The notes under the pieces are model-generated. The model was not told where the DNA came from. It saw only the letters and a list, made by a program, of their open reading frames with translations, and did not search any database. The position numbers were made by a program, and so were the translations under genes. A stretch of 64,000 bases of DNA from WHSW01 sp963769945 (lineage in GTDB: Bacteria > Actinomycetota > Thermoleophilia > Solirubrobacterales > 70-9), in NCBI GenBank assembly GCA_963769945.1, contig CAVYOA010000018.1, positions 124,001-188,000 of the forward strand. The letters are read 5' to 3'. Within the stretch, counting starts at the first letter, position 1. The number at the start of each line of letters is the position of its first letter. This document shows positions 8,011 through 17,573 of this stretch, piece by piece.

Positions 8011-8412
8011 CTAAGCGAGTCCGGCGGCCTCGCGCGCCTCGTCCCAGTCCGAGTAGGCATCGATGCGGACGACCTCCTCGCCGCGAAACGTGGCCAGGTG
8101 CGCGTACTGAAGGGTCACCTCGGTACTCGTTCCGCGCTCGACGCCCGTGAACGTGATCAGCGCCAGCACGCGGCCGTCGCCGGCGTCGTGCATCTCGTCG
8201 ATCTCGAGCGAGAACAGGGCCCAGGGCTCCTCGATGAACGTCGTCCAGAACTCGACCATGCCCTCGCGACCGTTGTAGACCGGTTCGATCCCGGGAAAGA
8301 GCTGCGCCGTATGGAACTCGAAGTCCGCCGCCGCCTGCTCGAGGATCGAGACGAGGTCGCGCCGGTTCCAGGCGTCGAGCGCGTCGCGGTAGAGCTCCAC
8401 GTTCTTGCTCAT
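8011..8412 (-). CDS. NTF2-like / SnoaL-type protein
   Basis: A protein of about 133 residues with the alpha-plus-beta cone of the NTF2 superfamily: MSKNVELYRDALDAWNRRD, then GIEPVYNGREGMVEFWTTF and RVLALITFTG, ending VVRIDAYSDWDEAREAAGLA. The pattern (helix with NRRD, FWTTF, DAYSDW) is typical of uncharacterised SnoaL-like proteins. The ATG at 8412 is the start; upstream in-frame sequence is non-conserved and overlaps the divergent aminotransferase. Function unknown; fold assignment is reasonably secure. Confidence 0.8.
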   Translation of the reverse strand: MSKNVELYRDALDAWNRRDLVSILEQAAADFEFHTAQLFPGIEPVYNGREGMVEFWTTFIEEPWALFSLEIDEMHDAGDGRVLALITFTGVERGTSTEVTLQYAHLATFRGEEVVRIDAYSDWDEAREAAGLA

Positions 8413-8470
8413 CGTCAGCCCAGTATTCACGAAGGGGCTTCGCGGCGGAGGCGTGGGCGAGAATGTCGCG

Positions 8471-9819
8471 ATGGCGATCGAGCGCGAGCGCATCCATGAG
8501 CTGACCGAGCGCGAGCGCGAGCGCTTCGCCGCCTCACACCCGCGTTCGCGCGAGCTGCACGAGCGCGCGGGTGCCTCGCTGCTCTCGGGCGTGCCGATGA
8601 ACTGGATGACCCGCTGGCCGGGTGACTTTCCGGTGTTCGTCGAGCGCGCCGAGGGGGCCGAGCTCGTCGATGTCGACGCCAACGTCTACGCCGACCTCTG
8701 CCTCGGCGACACCGGCGCGATGACCGGCCATTCGCCGCCGGCGACCACCGCCGCGGTCAACGACCGCCTGGCCCGGGGAATCACGGCAATGCTGCCGACC
8801 GAGGACGCCGCCGCGGTTGGCGAGGAGATGCAACGGCGGTTCGGACTGCGCCATTGGCAGTTCACGCTCTCGGCCACCGACGCGAACCGGTTCGTAGTCA
8901 GGATCGCCCGCGAGATCACCGGCCGCTCGAAGATCCTCGTCCATAACCACTGCTACCACGGCACCGTCGACGAGACGGTTGCCGATCTCGCCGAGGGACG
9001 CGTCGCTGCGCGCGAGGGCAGCTTCGGCCCGCCGGTCGACCCGGCACAGACCACCCGCGTCGTCGAGATCAACGATCTCGAGACGCTCGAGCGCGAGCTC
9101 GCCCACGGCGACGTCGCGTGTGTACTGGTCGAGCCGGCGCTGACCAACATCGGCATCGTCGCCGCCGAGGCCGGCTATCACGAGGGCCTGCGCGAGCTAA
9201 CCCGCGATGCGGGGTCGCTGCTCGTGATCGACGAGACCCACACACTTTGCTGCGGTCCCGGCGGCTACACCCGCGTGCACGGGCTCGACCCTGACCTGCT
9301 CACGATCGGCAAAGCGATCGGCGGCGGGATCCCGGTCGGGCCTACGGCTTCACGGAGGAGGTGGGCGAGCGCATCCTCGCCAAGACGAGTCCGCAGGTCG
9401 CCGACGTCGGTGGTATCGGCGGCACGCTGGCCGGCAACGCGCTGTCGCTGGCGGCGGTGCGCGCCACCCTTCAGGAGGTGCTCACCGAGGCGGCGTTCGA
9501 GCACATGATCGCTCTTGCAGAGCGTTTCGAGGCCGGGGTCGACGAGACGATCGACGAGTACTCACTTGATTGGTCGGTGACGCGGCTCGGATGTCGCGTC
9601 GAGTACATGTTTCGCTCATCGCCGCCGCGCACCGGCGGCGAGGCGGCGGCAGCGCTCGACCACGGCCTCGACGCCCTGCTTCACCTCTGGATGCTGAACC
9701 GGAACGTGCTCATGACCCCGTTTCACATGATGGCCCTGATGTCGCCGGCGACCACCGCCGAGCACGTCGACCGCCACACCGAAGCCCTGGGTGAGGTCGC
9801 CGCGGCGCTCAGCCGCTGA
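8471..9819 (+). CDS. Class-III PLP aminotransferase / aminomutase-like (frameshift near 9,340)
   Basis: About 449 residues with the fold-type I class III layout of glutamate-1-semialdehyde aminomutase relatives. Features are the N-terminal helix, LCLGDTGAMTGHSPP, ILVHNHCYHGTVDE, LVIDETHTLCCGPGG, and the PLP Lys in LLTIGKAIGGG (about residue 281). The frame breaks at 9338-9340: one G is missing after IPVG, and the frame then resumes as YGFTEEVGERILAKTS. The C-terminal domain ends RHTEALGEVAAALSR. It likely performs an aminotransfer or aminomutase reaction on an unknown substrate. No haem biosynthesis genes flank it, so a hemL role is not supported. The break looks like a sequencing error. Confidence 0.8.
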
Positions 9820-9858
9820 TCCGGCGAACTTGGGCCCTGGGAGGCATAGACTCGCCGG

Positions 9859-10251
9859 GTGTCAGCTGCGCCCGAAGCCGACGAGCTCGCAGGGCTCGAT
9901 CCAATCGCTCTCAGCGAGCTCTCGAACCGTGCGGGCGAAGGTCCGGTGGTGATGCTCAACCTGCTCGATTTCAAGCCGGCCGGAGGGTTGGAGCGCTACG
10001 CCGAATACGGCGAGGGCGTCGCGCCGCTGCTGTCGAGAGTCGGCGCAAGGATCCTCTACGCCGGGAACGCGACCGCACCGGTAATCGGCCCGAGCAAATG
10101 GGATCTTGTGATCTTGGTCGAGTACCCGACGCGTCAGGCCTTTCTCGAAATGATCGGCTCGCCCGAGTACGCGGCAATCGCCCATCTGCGAGCTGAGGCC
10201 CTCGAGCGCTCTGAGTTGCACCCACTCGACCCGGTAGACCTCGGCCAGTGA
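9859..10251 (+). CDS. DUF1330-type small protein
   Basis: This 130-residue protein has the dimeric alpha/beta-barrel pattern of DUF1330 relatives: VVMLNLLDFKPAGGLERYAEYG, then WDLVILVEYPTRQAFLEMIGSPEY and AIAHLRAEALERSELHPL. These proteins are small stress- or monooxygenase-like barrels of uncertain role. The GTG start was taken from the position of homology. The stop overlaps a possible GTG start of the following reductase gene, indicating coupling. Confidence 0.75.
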   Translation: MSAAPEADELAGLDPIALSELSNRAGEGPVVMLNLLDFKPAGGLERYAEYGEGVAPLLSRVGARILYAGNATAPVIGPSKWDLVILVEYPTRQAFLEMIGSPEYAAIAHLRAEALERSELHPLDPVDLGQ

Positions 10252-10265
10252 CCGCTTCACCATCG

Positions 10266-10824
10266 ATGGCCAAGCTGGTCTACTCGTTCATCACCTCGCT
10301 CGACGGCTACATCGAGGATCCAGACGGCAGCTTCGCCTTCGCGGCCCCCGACGAGGAAGTGCACCGGGCGGCGAACGAGCAGGCGCTTGCGGCGTCGGCC
10401 CTCCTCTTTGGTCGAGGCCTGTTCGAGGTGATGGAGGAGCCGTGGACGGCGGCCGCGAAACGGGACGACCTACCGCCCGTCGAGGCGGAGTTCGCAAAGG
10501 CGTACGTCGCCACCCCCCGGTATGTGTTCTCGGACACGCTCGAACGTGCGCCGGAGGGCGTCCAGCTCGTGCGCCGCACCGAGGCGAGGGCTGTCGTGGA
10601 ACGGCTCAAGCGCGAGTCCGAAGGTGAGCTGCCACATCGGCGGTGCCGGCTTGGCGGCATCGTTGATCGACCTGATCGACGACTTCACGCTTTTCGTTGT
10701 CCCGATCGCCGTCGGAGGCGGCAAGCCGTTTCTTCCCGCTGGATCTCGCTTGCAGCTGCGCCTGATCGAAGAGCGGAGGTTCGCCTCCGGCGCCCTGCAC
10801 CTTCGGTACGAGCGCGACGACTAG
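10266..10824 (+). CDS. Dihydrofolate-reductase/RibD C-terminal-like reductase (frameshift near 10,630)
   Basis: The N-terminus (MAKLVYSFITSLDGYIEDPDG) is the hallmark of the RibD C-terminal/DHFR-like family. It is followed by LLFGRGLFEVMEEPW and YVFSDTLERAPEGVQLV. Near 10625-10640 the frame shifts, and HIGGAGLAASLIDLIDDF with VVPIAVGGGKPFLP follows in the next frame, so the intact protein is about 185 residues. The family comprises NADPH-dependent reductases of unknown substrate. The ATG at 10266 is preferred; a GTG at 10248 overlapping the upstream stop would add six residues. Confidence 0.8.
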
Positions 10825-10857
10825 CCCGCGTTCTCCGGCTCGCTACCGTGTGCGCAA

Positions 10858-11124
10858 ATGAGTAGCCAGCGAGTGCCCGGAGGGGTAGTTCACAAGTTGC
10901 CTGCAGACCTACGCAAGGCGCTGATCGCCAACACAACGGCACTCGACGCATGGACGGACATCACACCCTTGGCCCGCAACGAATTCATCTGCTGGGTCGA
11001 GGACGCCAAGCAGGAGACGACCCGCGAGCGCCGCATTCGCCGGACACAGGAGGAGCTCGAGGAAGGCCAGCGCCGCCCCTGCTGCTGGCCTGGATGCAAG
11101 CACCGCGAACGCACCGGTAGCTAG
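10858..11124 (+). CDS. YdeI/OmpD-associated-like protein (88 aa)
   Basis: This small protein resembles the C-terminal half of YdeI-like proteins: VVHKLPADLRKALIANTTALDAW, ARNEFICWVEDAKQ and ERRIRRTQEELEEGQRRPCCWPGC. The pattern of a helical N-terminal half, an aromatic FICWV stretch and R-rich helix matches this family, whose role (resistance to cationic peptides has been suggested) is poorly defined. The ending CCWPGCKH is cysteine-rich and could bind a metal. Start is ATG at 10858. Confidence 0.7.
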   Translation: MSSQRVPGGVVHKLPADLRKALIANTTALDAWTDITPLARNEFICWVEDAKQETTRERRIRRTQEELEEGQRRPCCWPGCKHRERTGS

Positions 11125-11165
11125 CGCCGTTCCCCGCGGCGCACTCATAGACTCAAACGGCAGCG

Positions 11166-11534
11166 ATGAACGAGCCCGCCGCCAAGCCCGCCGCCTTCAA
11201 CCTCGCCGACCTATTCGTCAGTCCAACTGCCGCGCTCTTCGAAGGTCATCCGCGAGCCGGCGTCGACGTCTCGATCTTCGTCACTCGCACCCCGCCCGGC
11301 CGCGCGGTCGACCTCCACGTCCATCCGTATGCGGAGACGTTCCTGTTGCTCGAAGGGCGCGGACGGTGGACCCGAGGCGATGAGGTCGTCGAGCTCGAGC
11401 CCGAGCAGATAATCGTTGTCCAGGCCAACACGCCTCACGGCTTTCGCAACATCGGCGACGTGCCACTACTCGTCGTCTCAGCGCACGAACGCGGAACCCT
11501 CGAGCAGACCTGGCTCGAGCAAGAGCCGGCCTGA
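11166..11534 (+). CDS. Cupin-domain protein
   Basis: This 122-residue single cupin has motif 1 as HVHPYAETFLLLEGRG and motif 2 as PEQIIVVQANTPHGFRNIG. The His/Glu set (H, H, E in motif 1; H in motif 2) can bind a divalent metal. Such small cupins bind ligands or act as isomerases or dioxygenases; the substrate is unknown. Start is ATG at 11166. The stop codon sits inside the first arm of a hairpin shared with the convergent nuoN stop. Confidence 0.85.
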   Translation: MNEPAAKPAAFNLADLFVSPTAALFEGHPRAGVDVSIFVTRTPPGRAVDLHVHPYAETFLLLEGRGRWTRGDEVVELEPEQIIVVQANTPHGFRNIGDVPLLVVSAHERGTLEQTWLEQEPA

Positions 11535-11558
11535 GCCGGGGACCGCTACGCGGCTCAG
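11531..11558. terminator. Bidirectional hairpin between cupin gene and nuoN
   Basis: CTGAGCCG (11531-11538) pairs perfectly with CGGCTCAG (11551-11558) around a 12-base loop. The arms include the stop codons of both convergent genes. It is a plausible terminator for the nuo operon and the cupin gene, without a strong T-tract, as is common in high-GC actinobacteria. Confidence 0.55.
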
Positions 11559-13088
11559 CCGATGAGCGAGCCGATGGCCTCGCCGGCGTTCGACGCCCAT
11601 TCGACCAGCGGCGCCGGAATGATCCCGAAAAAGACGGTCGCAGCGGCCGCGATCAGCGTGAAGCCGACGATTGCCTTGCAGTTTGCCCCGCTGACGACCT
11701 CGTCTGCCTCCTGCGAAGCGCCCGCGATCGCCGGCATCGCCGGCCCCTGGCCCGCCGCATGCGGTAGCTCGCGCATCCAGATCGCCGCGATCACACGCAG
11801 GTAGTAGGCGAGCGAGATCATCGTGCCGACCGCGATCATCACGCCGAGCCAGGTGTAGTCGGCGGCGGCCGCCGCCTCGATCAAGAACAGCTTGCCGATG
11901 AAGCCGACGGTGCCCGGCAGCCCGGCGAGCGCGAGCATCGAGATCGTCAGCGCCGTGGCCAGCACCGGGCGCTCTGAGCCCAGGCCCTCGACCGAGCGGA
12001 TGTCGTCGCCGAACGGCGTCTCGCGCTCGCGAATTGTGATCACCGCGAAGGCGGCGAGGTTCATCAGCGCGTAACCCGCCAGATAGAAGATCAGCGCGCT
12101 TACCCCAGCCTCGTTGGCAGCGACGACGGCGACCAGCATGTAGCCGGCCTGGGCGACGCCGGAGTAACCGAGCAGGCGCTTGAGCGAGCTCTGCCCGAGC
12201 GCGCCGACGTTGCCGACGACGATCGAGACTGCCGCTAGTGCCGCGAGCGCGGGCTGCCAGTCGTCGACCGCCGGGCCGAGCGCAACTTCGAAGAAGCGCA
12301 CGACGACGCAGAAGACCGCGGCCTTGGTCGCCACGGCCATGAACGCGGTCACCGGCGTCGGCGCGCCCTCATAGACGTCGGGCGTCCATTGGTGAAACGG
12401 GAGCGATCGAGAGCTTGAAGGCGAGGCCTGTGACCGAGAGCGCGATCCCGATAAAGAGCAACGGGTCGTCCAGCGCCGAGCTACCGGCGGCGGCCGAGAT
12501 CGCGGCGAAGTCGGTCGAGCCGGTGGCGCCGTAGATGAAGGCGAGCCCGTAGAGCAGCGTCGCCGAGCCCAGCGAGCCGATCACCAGGTACTTGAGGCCC
12601 GACTCCAGCGATTCCCCGCGGCGAAGCGCCGCGCCGCACAGCACGTAAAGCGGGATCGAGAGCAGCTCGAGGGCGACGAAGAAGATGATCAGGTTCTGAG
12701 CCTGGGCGATCAGCGTCATTCCCAGCACCGAGCAGATCAGCAGCGCCTGAAACTCGCCGTGACCGCTGGCGCCCAGCGGCTTGTCGAATGCTTGCTCGCG
12801 CCAGGAGAGCGGGATGCAGAAAATCGCCGCGCCGATCGCGATCAGGCTCGCCGAGAGCCCGAGGTCGTCGAGGCGAAGCGCGCCCGCGACGAGGTCCTTG
12901 CTCTCGCCGAGCTGCCAGATGCACAAGCCTGCCGCCGCTGCCAGCGTGGCAAAGCCGAAGATCGAGACCGCCACCCGCTGGCGGCGATCGCTGAAGGCGC
13001 CGACCAGCAGCACCACGACCAGCCCCGCGGTGAGCGCGATGATCGGCGAGATGCCGGCATAGTCGATCTCGGGTGCTGTGAAGGTCAT
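11555..13088 (-). CDS. nuoN: NADH-quinone oxidoreductase subunit N (frameshift near 12,398)
   Basis: An antiporter-like proton-pumping subunit of complex I in the cytoplasmic membrane, about 510 residues with many transmembrane helices. The N-terminal half (MTFTAPEIDYAGISPIIALTAG, then LSIPLYVLCGAALRR) and the C-terminal half (MAVATKAAVFCVVVRFFE, GYSGVAQAGYMLVAV, AGLPGTVGFIGKLFL) are in different frames. The break is an extra G in the run at 12397-12399; removing it restores the conserved APFHQWTPDVYEG segment. The ATG at 13088 overlaps the nuoM stop, so nuoM and nuoN are coupled. It is the last gene of the nuo operon. Confidence 0.93.
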
Positions 13089-14671
13089 GGCTCCAACGGC
13101 GCGTAGCTGGTCCGACGGATTCCAGGCGCCGGGCGATCTGCGGTCTCCTCGCAGAACGCCAGCACGTAGCCGCCCTCGTCGGTTTCGGAGCTGCCCGGGA
13201 CGCATTCGGCGTCGACCACCGCCTGCACCTTGTCGTCGACCGACGCCTCACCGCGCTCCAAGATCAGCCCCGGATACAGCGCCAGGGCGACGATGCAGGC
13301 GACCAGCGGCACCAGCACGAGACTCTCCGTCCAGCTGATCTCACGCGACACCATCCCCTCGGGCAGCCGGTTGTGCATCGTTCGCTGGTACAGGCGCAGG
13401 GCATAGAACGCAGCCAGCGCGACCCCGGCGATCGCGATGCACGCGAGCGCGATCTTCGACTGAAAGACGCCGTTGAGGATGTAGAACTCGCCGATGAAGT
13501 TGGCCGAGCCGGGCATCGCCAGCGTCGCCATCGTCACCACCAAGAAGAGCGCGGCGAGCACCGGCGCGCGCATCGCCAGGCCCCCCATCTGGGTCAGGTC
13601 GTCGGTCTTCGAGCGCGCGTAGATGACGGCGATGACGATGAACATCGCCACCGTGACGAGGGCGTGGTTGACCATCTGCAAGACGGCGCCGTCGGCGCCG
13701 TCGGAGCTGATCGCCAGCAGCCCGATTGTGATGAAGCCGAGCTGGGCGATCGAGGAATAGCCGGCGACGAGGCGCACGTTCGTCTGCGTGAAGGCCATGA
13801 TCGAGCCGTAGAGGATCGAGGCAACGCCGACCACCAAGATCAACTCCTGAAACGTGATCGCGCCCTCGGGGAAGATCGGGAAGGCGATGCGCAAGAAGCC
13901 GTAGGCGCCGACCTTTGAGAGCACGCCTGAGAGCAGCGCAAGCACCGGCAGCGGCGCGACGCGGTAGGCGTCGGCCATCCAGCCGTGGATCGGGAAGGCC
14001 GGCATCTTGACCAAGAAGGCGAAGGCAAAGAGGGCGAAGATCCACTCCTGGCTGCCGCTGGCGAGCAGGTTCTCGCGCAAATAGGCGATCGAGAAGCTGA
14101 GCTCGCCGGTTTCCTGCGAGACGAGGATCGCGGTCGCGATCGCTGCGACCAGCATCAGCAGCGAGCCAACGAGGGTGTAGACGATCATCTTCGTCGTCGC
14201 CTGGATCCGGCCCTCGCCGCCGAAGGCGCCGATCAAGAAGAAGAACGGGACCAACATCAGGTCGAAGAAGAGGACGAAGAGCAAGAGGTCTTGGGCCATG
14301 AAGGCGCCGAGCGTGGCGAACTGCCCGATCCCCAGCAGCAGGTAGTAAAAGCGCGACCGGCCGTCGTGCGGATAACCGCGCAGAGCCGAGAACAGCGTCG
14401 CCGCGAGCCAGAGCACGGCGGTGATCAAGACCAAGAAGACGCTGATCCCGTCGATCCCGAGCTGGTAGCGGACGCCGAGCTCGGCGATCCAGCTCTCGTC
14501 GACGACATGTTGGATCGCGGCGGTGCCCGAGCTGAAGTCGATCGTGACCGCGGCCGCGAACACCAGTGTCACCACAGTCCCCGCCACGGCGATCCAGCGG
14601 GCGGCAAACCCCGGCGCAACGGCGATCAGCACCGCAGCGACAACCGGCGCCCAAAGGATCACGTTCAGCAT
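13085..14671 (-). CDS. nuoM: NADH-quinone oxidoreductase subunit M
   Basis: A Mrp-antiporter-like proton pump subunit of about 528 residues with roughly 14 transmembrane helices. Diagnostic segments are YQLGIDGISVFLVLITAVL, IGAFGGEGRIQATTKMIVYT, FLVKMPAFPIHGWMADAYR, YSSIAQLGFITIGLLA and PGSANFIGEFYIL. Pump-channel acidic and basic residues in the broken helices are present. Start is ATG at 14671, overlapping the nuoL stop. The C-terminal tail is extended relative to typical NuoM (about 50 residues after the last helix, with two Cys) and is not conserved. Confidence 0.96.
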   Translation of the reverse strand: MLNVILWAPVVAAVLIAVAPGFAARWIAVAGTVVTLVFAAAVTIDFSSGTAAIQHVVDESWIAELGVRYQLGIDGISVFLVLITAVLWLAATLFSALRGYPHDGRSRFYYLLLGIGQFATLGAFMAQDLLLFVLFFDLMLVPFFFLIGAFGGEGRIQATTKMIVYTLVGSLLMLVAAIATAILVSQETGELSFSIAYLRENLLASGSQEWIFALFAFAFLVKMPAFPIHGWMADAYRVAPLPVLALLSGVLSKVGAYGFLRIAFPIFPEGAITFQELILVVGVASILYGSIMAFTQTNVRLVAGYSSIAQLGFITIGLLAISSDGADGAVLQMVNHALVTVAMFIVIAVIYARSKTDDLTQMGGLAMRAPVLAALFLVVTMATLAMPGSANFIGEFYILNGVFQSKIALACIAIAGVALAAFYALRLYQRTMHNRLPEGMVSREISWTESLVLVPLVACIVALALYPGLILERGEASVDDKVQAVVDAECVPGSSETDEGGYVLAFCEETADRPAPGIRRTSYAPLEP

Positions 14672-16677
14672 CAGCTCGCAGCCACCAGGAAGTAGACGCC
14701 GAGCGCCGCAAACCCGCCGATCACGAGCAGCGCGTAGGCGCGCACGAAGCCCGACTGCGCGCCGCGAACGGTGCTCCCGGCGCCGCGCACGATGCCGACG
14801 GTGCCGTTGACGATTCCGTTGATGAAGAAGCGCTCGAAGACGGCGTTGGCGAAGCGCCCAAGGGCGATCAGCGGCCTGTAGATCACAAGGTCGAACAGCT
14901 CGTCGAAGTACCACTTGTTGAGCAGAAAGCGGTGGGTACGCGGGAAGCGCTCGATCAGCTTCAAGGTCACGCCCGGGCGCGCCACGTAGCAGTAGTAAGC
15001 GGCGCCGATGCCGGCGAAGGCGATCAGGGCGCCGACGAGCAGGCCAAGCCACGAGTCGGCGACCGAGGGCACGATCGCAAACAGCTCCGACTCCTCGAAG
15101 GTGCCCTCGAAGAAGCTCTCGAGCACGTGATCGACGCCCGGAATCTGGATCCAGCCGCCGACGATTGCGAGCGCCGCCAGCGTTGCCATCGCGATTGCCA
15201 TCGGCTTCGCCCACTCGGCGATGTGGTGCTCGGGCCCGGGGAAGCCAACGTCGGTGTCCTCGGGCTCACCCGTTGCCGGGTTGACCGGCTCGCCGTGGGC
15301 GAGATGCCCGCGCTCGAGCTCCTTGGCCTCGGCGCAGGGCTCACCGGCGACGACGCGAAAGCCGATGCGAAAGGCATAGAAGCCGGTCAGCAGCGCGCCG
15401 GCGTAGCCGCCGATCGCGAAGATCCAATACATCCCGCCGCGCGCCTCGGCAAAGGCCATGATCTCATCCTTCGAGAAGAAGCCGGAGCTGCCGGGAAAGC
15501 CCGCAAGCGCGAGACAGCCGACGATCATCAGCACCGAGGTCAGCGGCAGCGCCCGGCGAAAGCCGCTCATCCTGTCGATGTTCTGGTTATTGGCCATCGC
15601 CGCGATCACCGAGCCCGCGGCCATGAACAGCAGCGCCTTGTAGAAGGCGTGGGTCATGAGATGGAAGAGGCCGGCGGTATAGGCGCCGATCGAGACGCCC
15701 ATGATCATGTAGCCGATCTGGCTCATCGTCGAGTAGGCGATGATCCGTTTGAGGTCGGTGACCGCGAGCGCGATCGTTCCCGCCACCAGCAACGTCGCCA
15801 GGCCGGTGAAGGCGGCGATGTCGGCGGCCGTCGGCGCCAGCTCGAAGAAGGGGAACATGCGCGCGATCAGATAGACGCCGGCTGTGACCATCGTCGCCGC
15901 GTGAATCAGGGCCGAGACCGGGGTCGGGCCCTCCATCGCATCGGGGAGCCATGTGTGAAACGGCAGCTGTGCCGACTTGGCAAAGGCGCCGACACAAAGC
16001 AGGAGGCAGATCGCGACGACCGAGCCCTCGTTGACCGAGAACGTCTCACGAGCCGCCTCGAAGCTCTCGAGGTAGTCGAAGGTGCCGAGTTCGCGAAAGA
16101 CGAGGAAGGCGGCGAGCACGAGGCCGACGTCGCCGATGACGTTGATCACGAACGCCTTCATCCCGGCCGTGGTCGCGCTCTGGCGCCGATACCAGTAACT
16201 GATCAGCGCATAGGAGGCAAAGCCGACGAAGGCCCAGCCGACGATCAGCAAGACGAAGTTGCCGGCCAAGACCAACAGCAGCATCGAGAAGACGAAGAAA
16301 TTGAGGTAGCTGAAGAAGCGCCGGTAGCCCGCGTCGCCGCCCATGTAGGCAACCGAGTAGAGGTGGATCAGCGTCGATACCCCGGTGACGACCAGACACA
16401 TGAACACCGAGAGCGGGTCGACGAGGATGTTGAGCTCGATCTCGAGGCCGGCGGCGGAGCCGTAGTCCCACAGCACCGAGGTCAGATGCCTGCTCTCGAC
16501 CGGCTCGTCGAGCAGCATCACCAGGGCGCCGAGCGAGCAGAGGAACGAGAGCCCGATCGTCGCCGTGCCGATGTAGCCCGCCACCCTGCCCGGCAGTGAG
16601 CGCCAGCCGAAGGCGATGACCATGCTGCCGGCGAGCGGCAGCCCAAGCACCAGCCAGGCGTAGGTCGTCGCGCTCAC
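14671..16677 (-). CDS. nuoL: NADH-quinone oxidoreductase subunit L
   Basis: The largest proton-pumping subunit, 668 residues. Conserved antiporter motifs include SVAYMGGDAGYRRFFSYLN, FAKSAQLPFHTWLPDAMEG, PTPVSALIHAATMVTAGVY and YSTMSQIGYMIMGV. It ends with the long amphipathic C-terminal region typical of NuoL and a final membrane anchor. A hydrophilic insert of about 40 residues (CAEAKELERGHLAHGEPVN onwards) lies in the region of the lateral helix. The GTG start at 16677 overlaps the nuoK stop. Confidence 0.96.
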   Translation of the reverse strand: MSATTYAWLVLGLPLAGSMVIAFGWRSLPGRVAGYIGTATIGLSFLCSLGALVMLLDEPVESRHLTSVLWDYGSAAGLEIELNILVDPLSVFMCLVVTGVSTLIHLYSVAYMGGDAGYRRFFSYLNFFVFSMLLLVLAGNFVLLIVGWAFVGFASYALISYWYRRQSATTAGMKAFVINVIGDVGLVLAAFLVFRELGTFDYLESFEAARETFSVNEGSVVAICLLLCVGAFAKSAQLPFHTWLPDAMEGPTPVSALIHAATMVTAGVYLIARMFPFFELAPTAADIAAFTGLATLLVAGTIALAVTDLKRIIAYSTMSQIGYMIMGVSIGAYTAGLFHLMTHAFYKALLFMAAGSVIAAMANNQNIDRMSGFRRALPLTSVLMIVGCLALAGFPGSSGFFSKDEIMAFAEARGGMYWIFAIGGYAGALLTGFYAFRIGFRVVAGEPCAEAKELERGHLAHGEPVNPATGEPEDTDVGFPGPEHHIAEWAKPMAIAMATLAALAIVGGWIQIPGVDHVLESFFEGTFEESELFAIVPSVADSWLGLLVGALIAFAGIGAAYYCYVARPGVTLKLIERFPRTHRFLLNKWYFDELFDLVIYRPLIALGRFANAVFERFFINGIVNGTVGIVRGAGSTVRGAQSGFVRAYALLVIGGFAALGVYFLVAAS

Positions 16678-16973
16678 CCGCGCAGCTCCCTGATCTCATC
16701 CACGTTGAGCGGGATTCGCCGGCGGAACATCGCCACGATCAGCCCGAGGCCGACAACGACCTCGCAGGCGGCAACGACCATGACCACGAGCGCGAAGACC
16801 TGACCGTCCTCGTTGCCGGTCGAGCGCGAGAAGGCGACCAGCGCCAGGTTGCCCGCGTTGAGCATGAGCTCGAGGCAGAGCAGGATCACCAGCGGCGAGC
16901 GGCGCAGGAGCACTCCGGTCGCGCCGGTGGCAAACAGCAGGGCGGAGAGCACGAGATACCAGCTGACGTCCAT
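16674..16973 (-). CDS. nuoK: NADH-quinone oxidoreductase subunit K
   Basis: A 99-residue membrane subunit with three helices, the usual NuoK length. Signature segments are LLRRSPLVILLCLELMLNAG, with the buried Glu of helix 2, and ALVVMVVAACEVVVGLGLI, with the Glu of helix 3; both carboxylates are part of the membrane-arm proton path. ATG at 16973 overlaps the nuoJ stop, and the stop overlaps the nuoL GTG. Confidence 0.96.
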   Translation of the reverse strand: MDVSWYLVLSALLFATGATGVLLRRSPLVILLCLELMLNAGNLALVAFSRSTGNEDGQVFALVVMVVAACEVVVGLGLIVAMFRRRIPLNVDEIRELRG

Positions 16974-17536
16974 CAGGCTGCGTCCTCCCGGCTGGTGCCG
17001 CGCACGCCCGCAGGCGAAGCCGAGGACGTGGCGCGCTTCTTCTGCCCGGCGAGCACGATCGCGCCGACCGCCGCGATCAGCAGCAGCATCGAGGCCGCCT
17101 CGAAGACGACGAGGAAGCGCTCGAGCAGCAATTCGCCGATCGAGCCGGGGGAACCGAAGCCCGCCTGAATCACCGGCCCGTCGCTCTCGATCGCTTTCAA
17201 CGAGGTGCCGACGACCGCGATCGAGACCTCGATGAACAGCGCCAGCGCGAGCAGCGGCGCCAGCACGCGCTGTCCGGGGATCGGCTCCCACAGCGACTCC
17301 TCGACGTCGCCGACATAGGCGCTGACGAAGAGGTAGAGGACCATCACCGCGCCCGCGTAGACGACGATCTGAGCGGCGGCGATGAACTCGGCGTGAAGCA
17401 GGAGGAAGAGGCCGGCGAGCGCGATCAGGTGGACGATCAGCGCCAGCACGCTGTAGAACGGATTTCGCAGCGCGATGACCGCGATCGCGCCGCCGACAGC
17501 ACCGATCGCACCAACGAAGAAGGCGACCTCTTCCAT
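16973..17536 (-). CDS. nuoJ: NADH-quinone oxidoreductase subunit J
   Basis: A 187-residue membrane subunit with five helices. MEEVAFFVGAIGAVGGAIAV and LRNPFYSVLALIVHLIALAG lead into the conserved helix 3 HAEFIAAAQIVVYAGAVMVL with its pi-bulge region. The C-terminal 18 residues (RATSSASPAGVRGTSREDAA) are low-complexity; their DNA resembles the tails of nuoF and nuoG (see repeat entries). It follows nuoI by 37 bases, the largest gap within the operon. Confidence 0.94.
   Translation of the reverse strand: MEEVAFFVGAIGAVGGAIAVIALRNPFYSVLALIVHLIALAGLFLLLHAEFIAAAQIVVYAGAVMVLYLFVSAYVGDVEESLWEPIPGQRVLAPLLALALFIEVSIAVVGTSLKAIESDGPVIQAGFGSPGSIGELLLERFLVVFEAASMLLLIAAVGAIVLAGQKKRATSSASPAGVRGTSREDAA
16992..17028 (+). 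repeat. Gene-tail repeat, copy in nuoJ
   Basis: This stretch inside the 3' end of nuoJ shares an exact AGGCGAAGCCGAGGA core and weaker flanks with 21725-21760 in nuoF. It also resembles the reverse complement of 19125-19158 in nuoG. All three lie in the poorly conserved last codons of nuo genes. Alanine/proline-rich coding bias could also produce some of this similarity. Confidence 0.4.
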
Positions 17537-17573
17537 CAGCGGGGCGGTCTGCGGTGTCCGGTGTGCGGCCTGG

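Noticed and set aside
14566..16599. 677-residue open frame on the plus strand
   Set aside because: It lies antisense to nuoL and nuoM, which are unambiguous. The translated product is Arg/Glu/Asp/His-rich and not protein-like.
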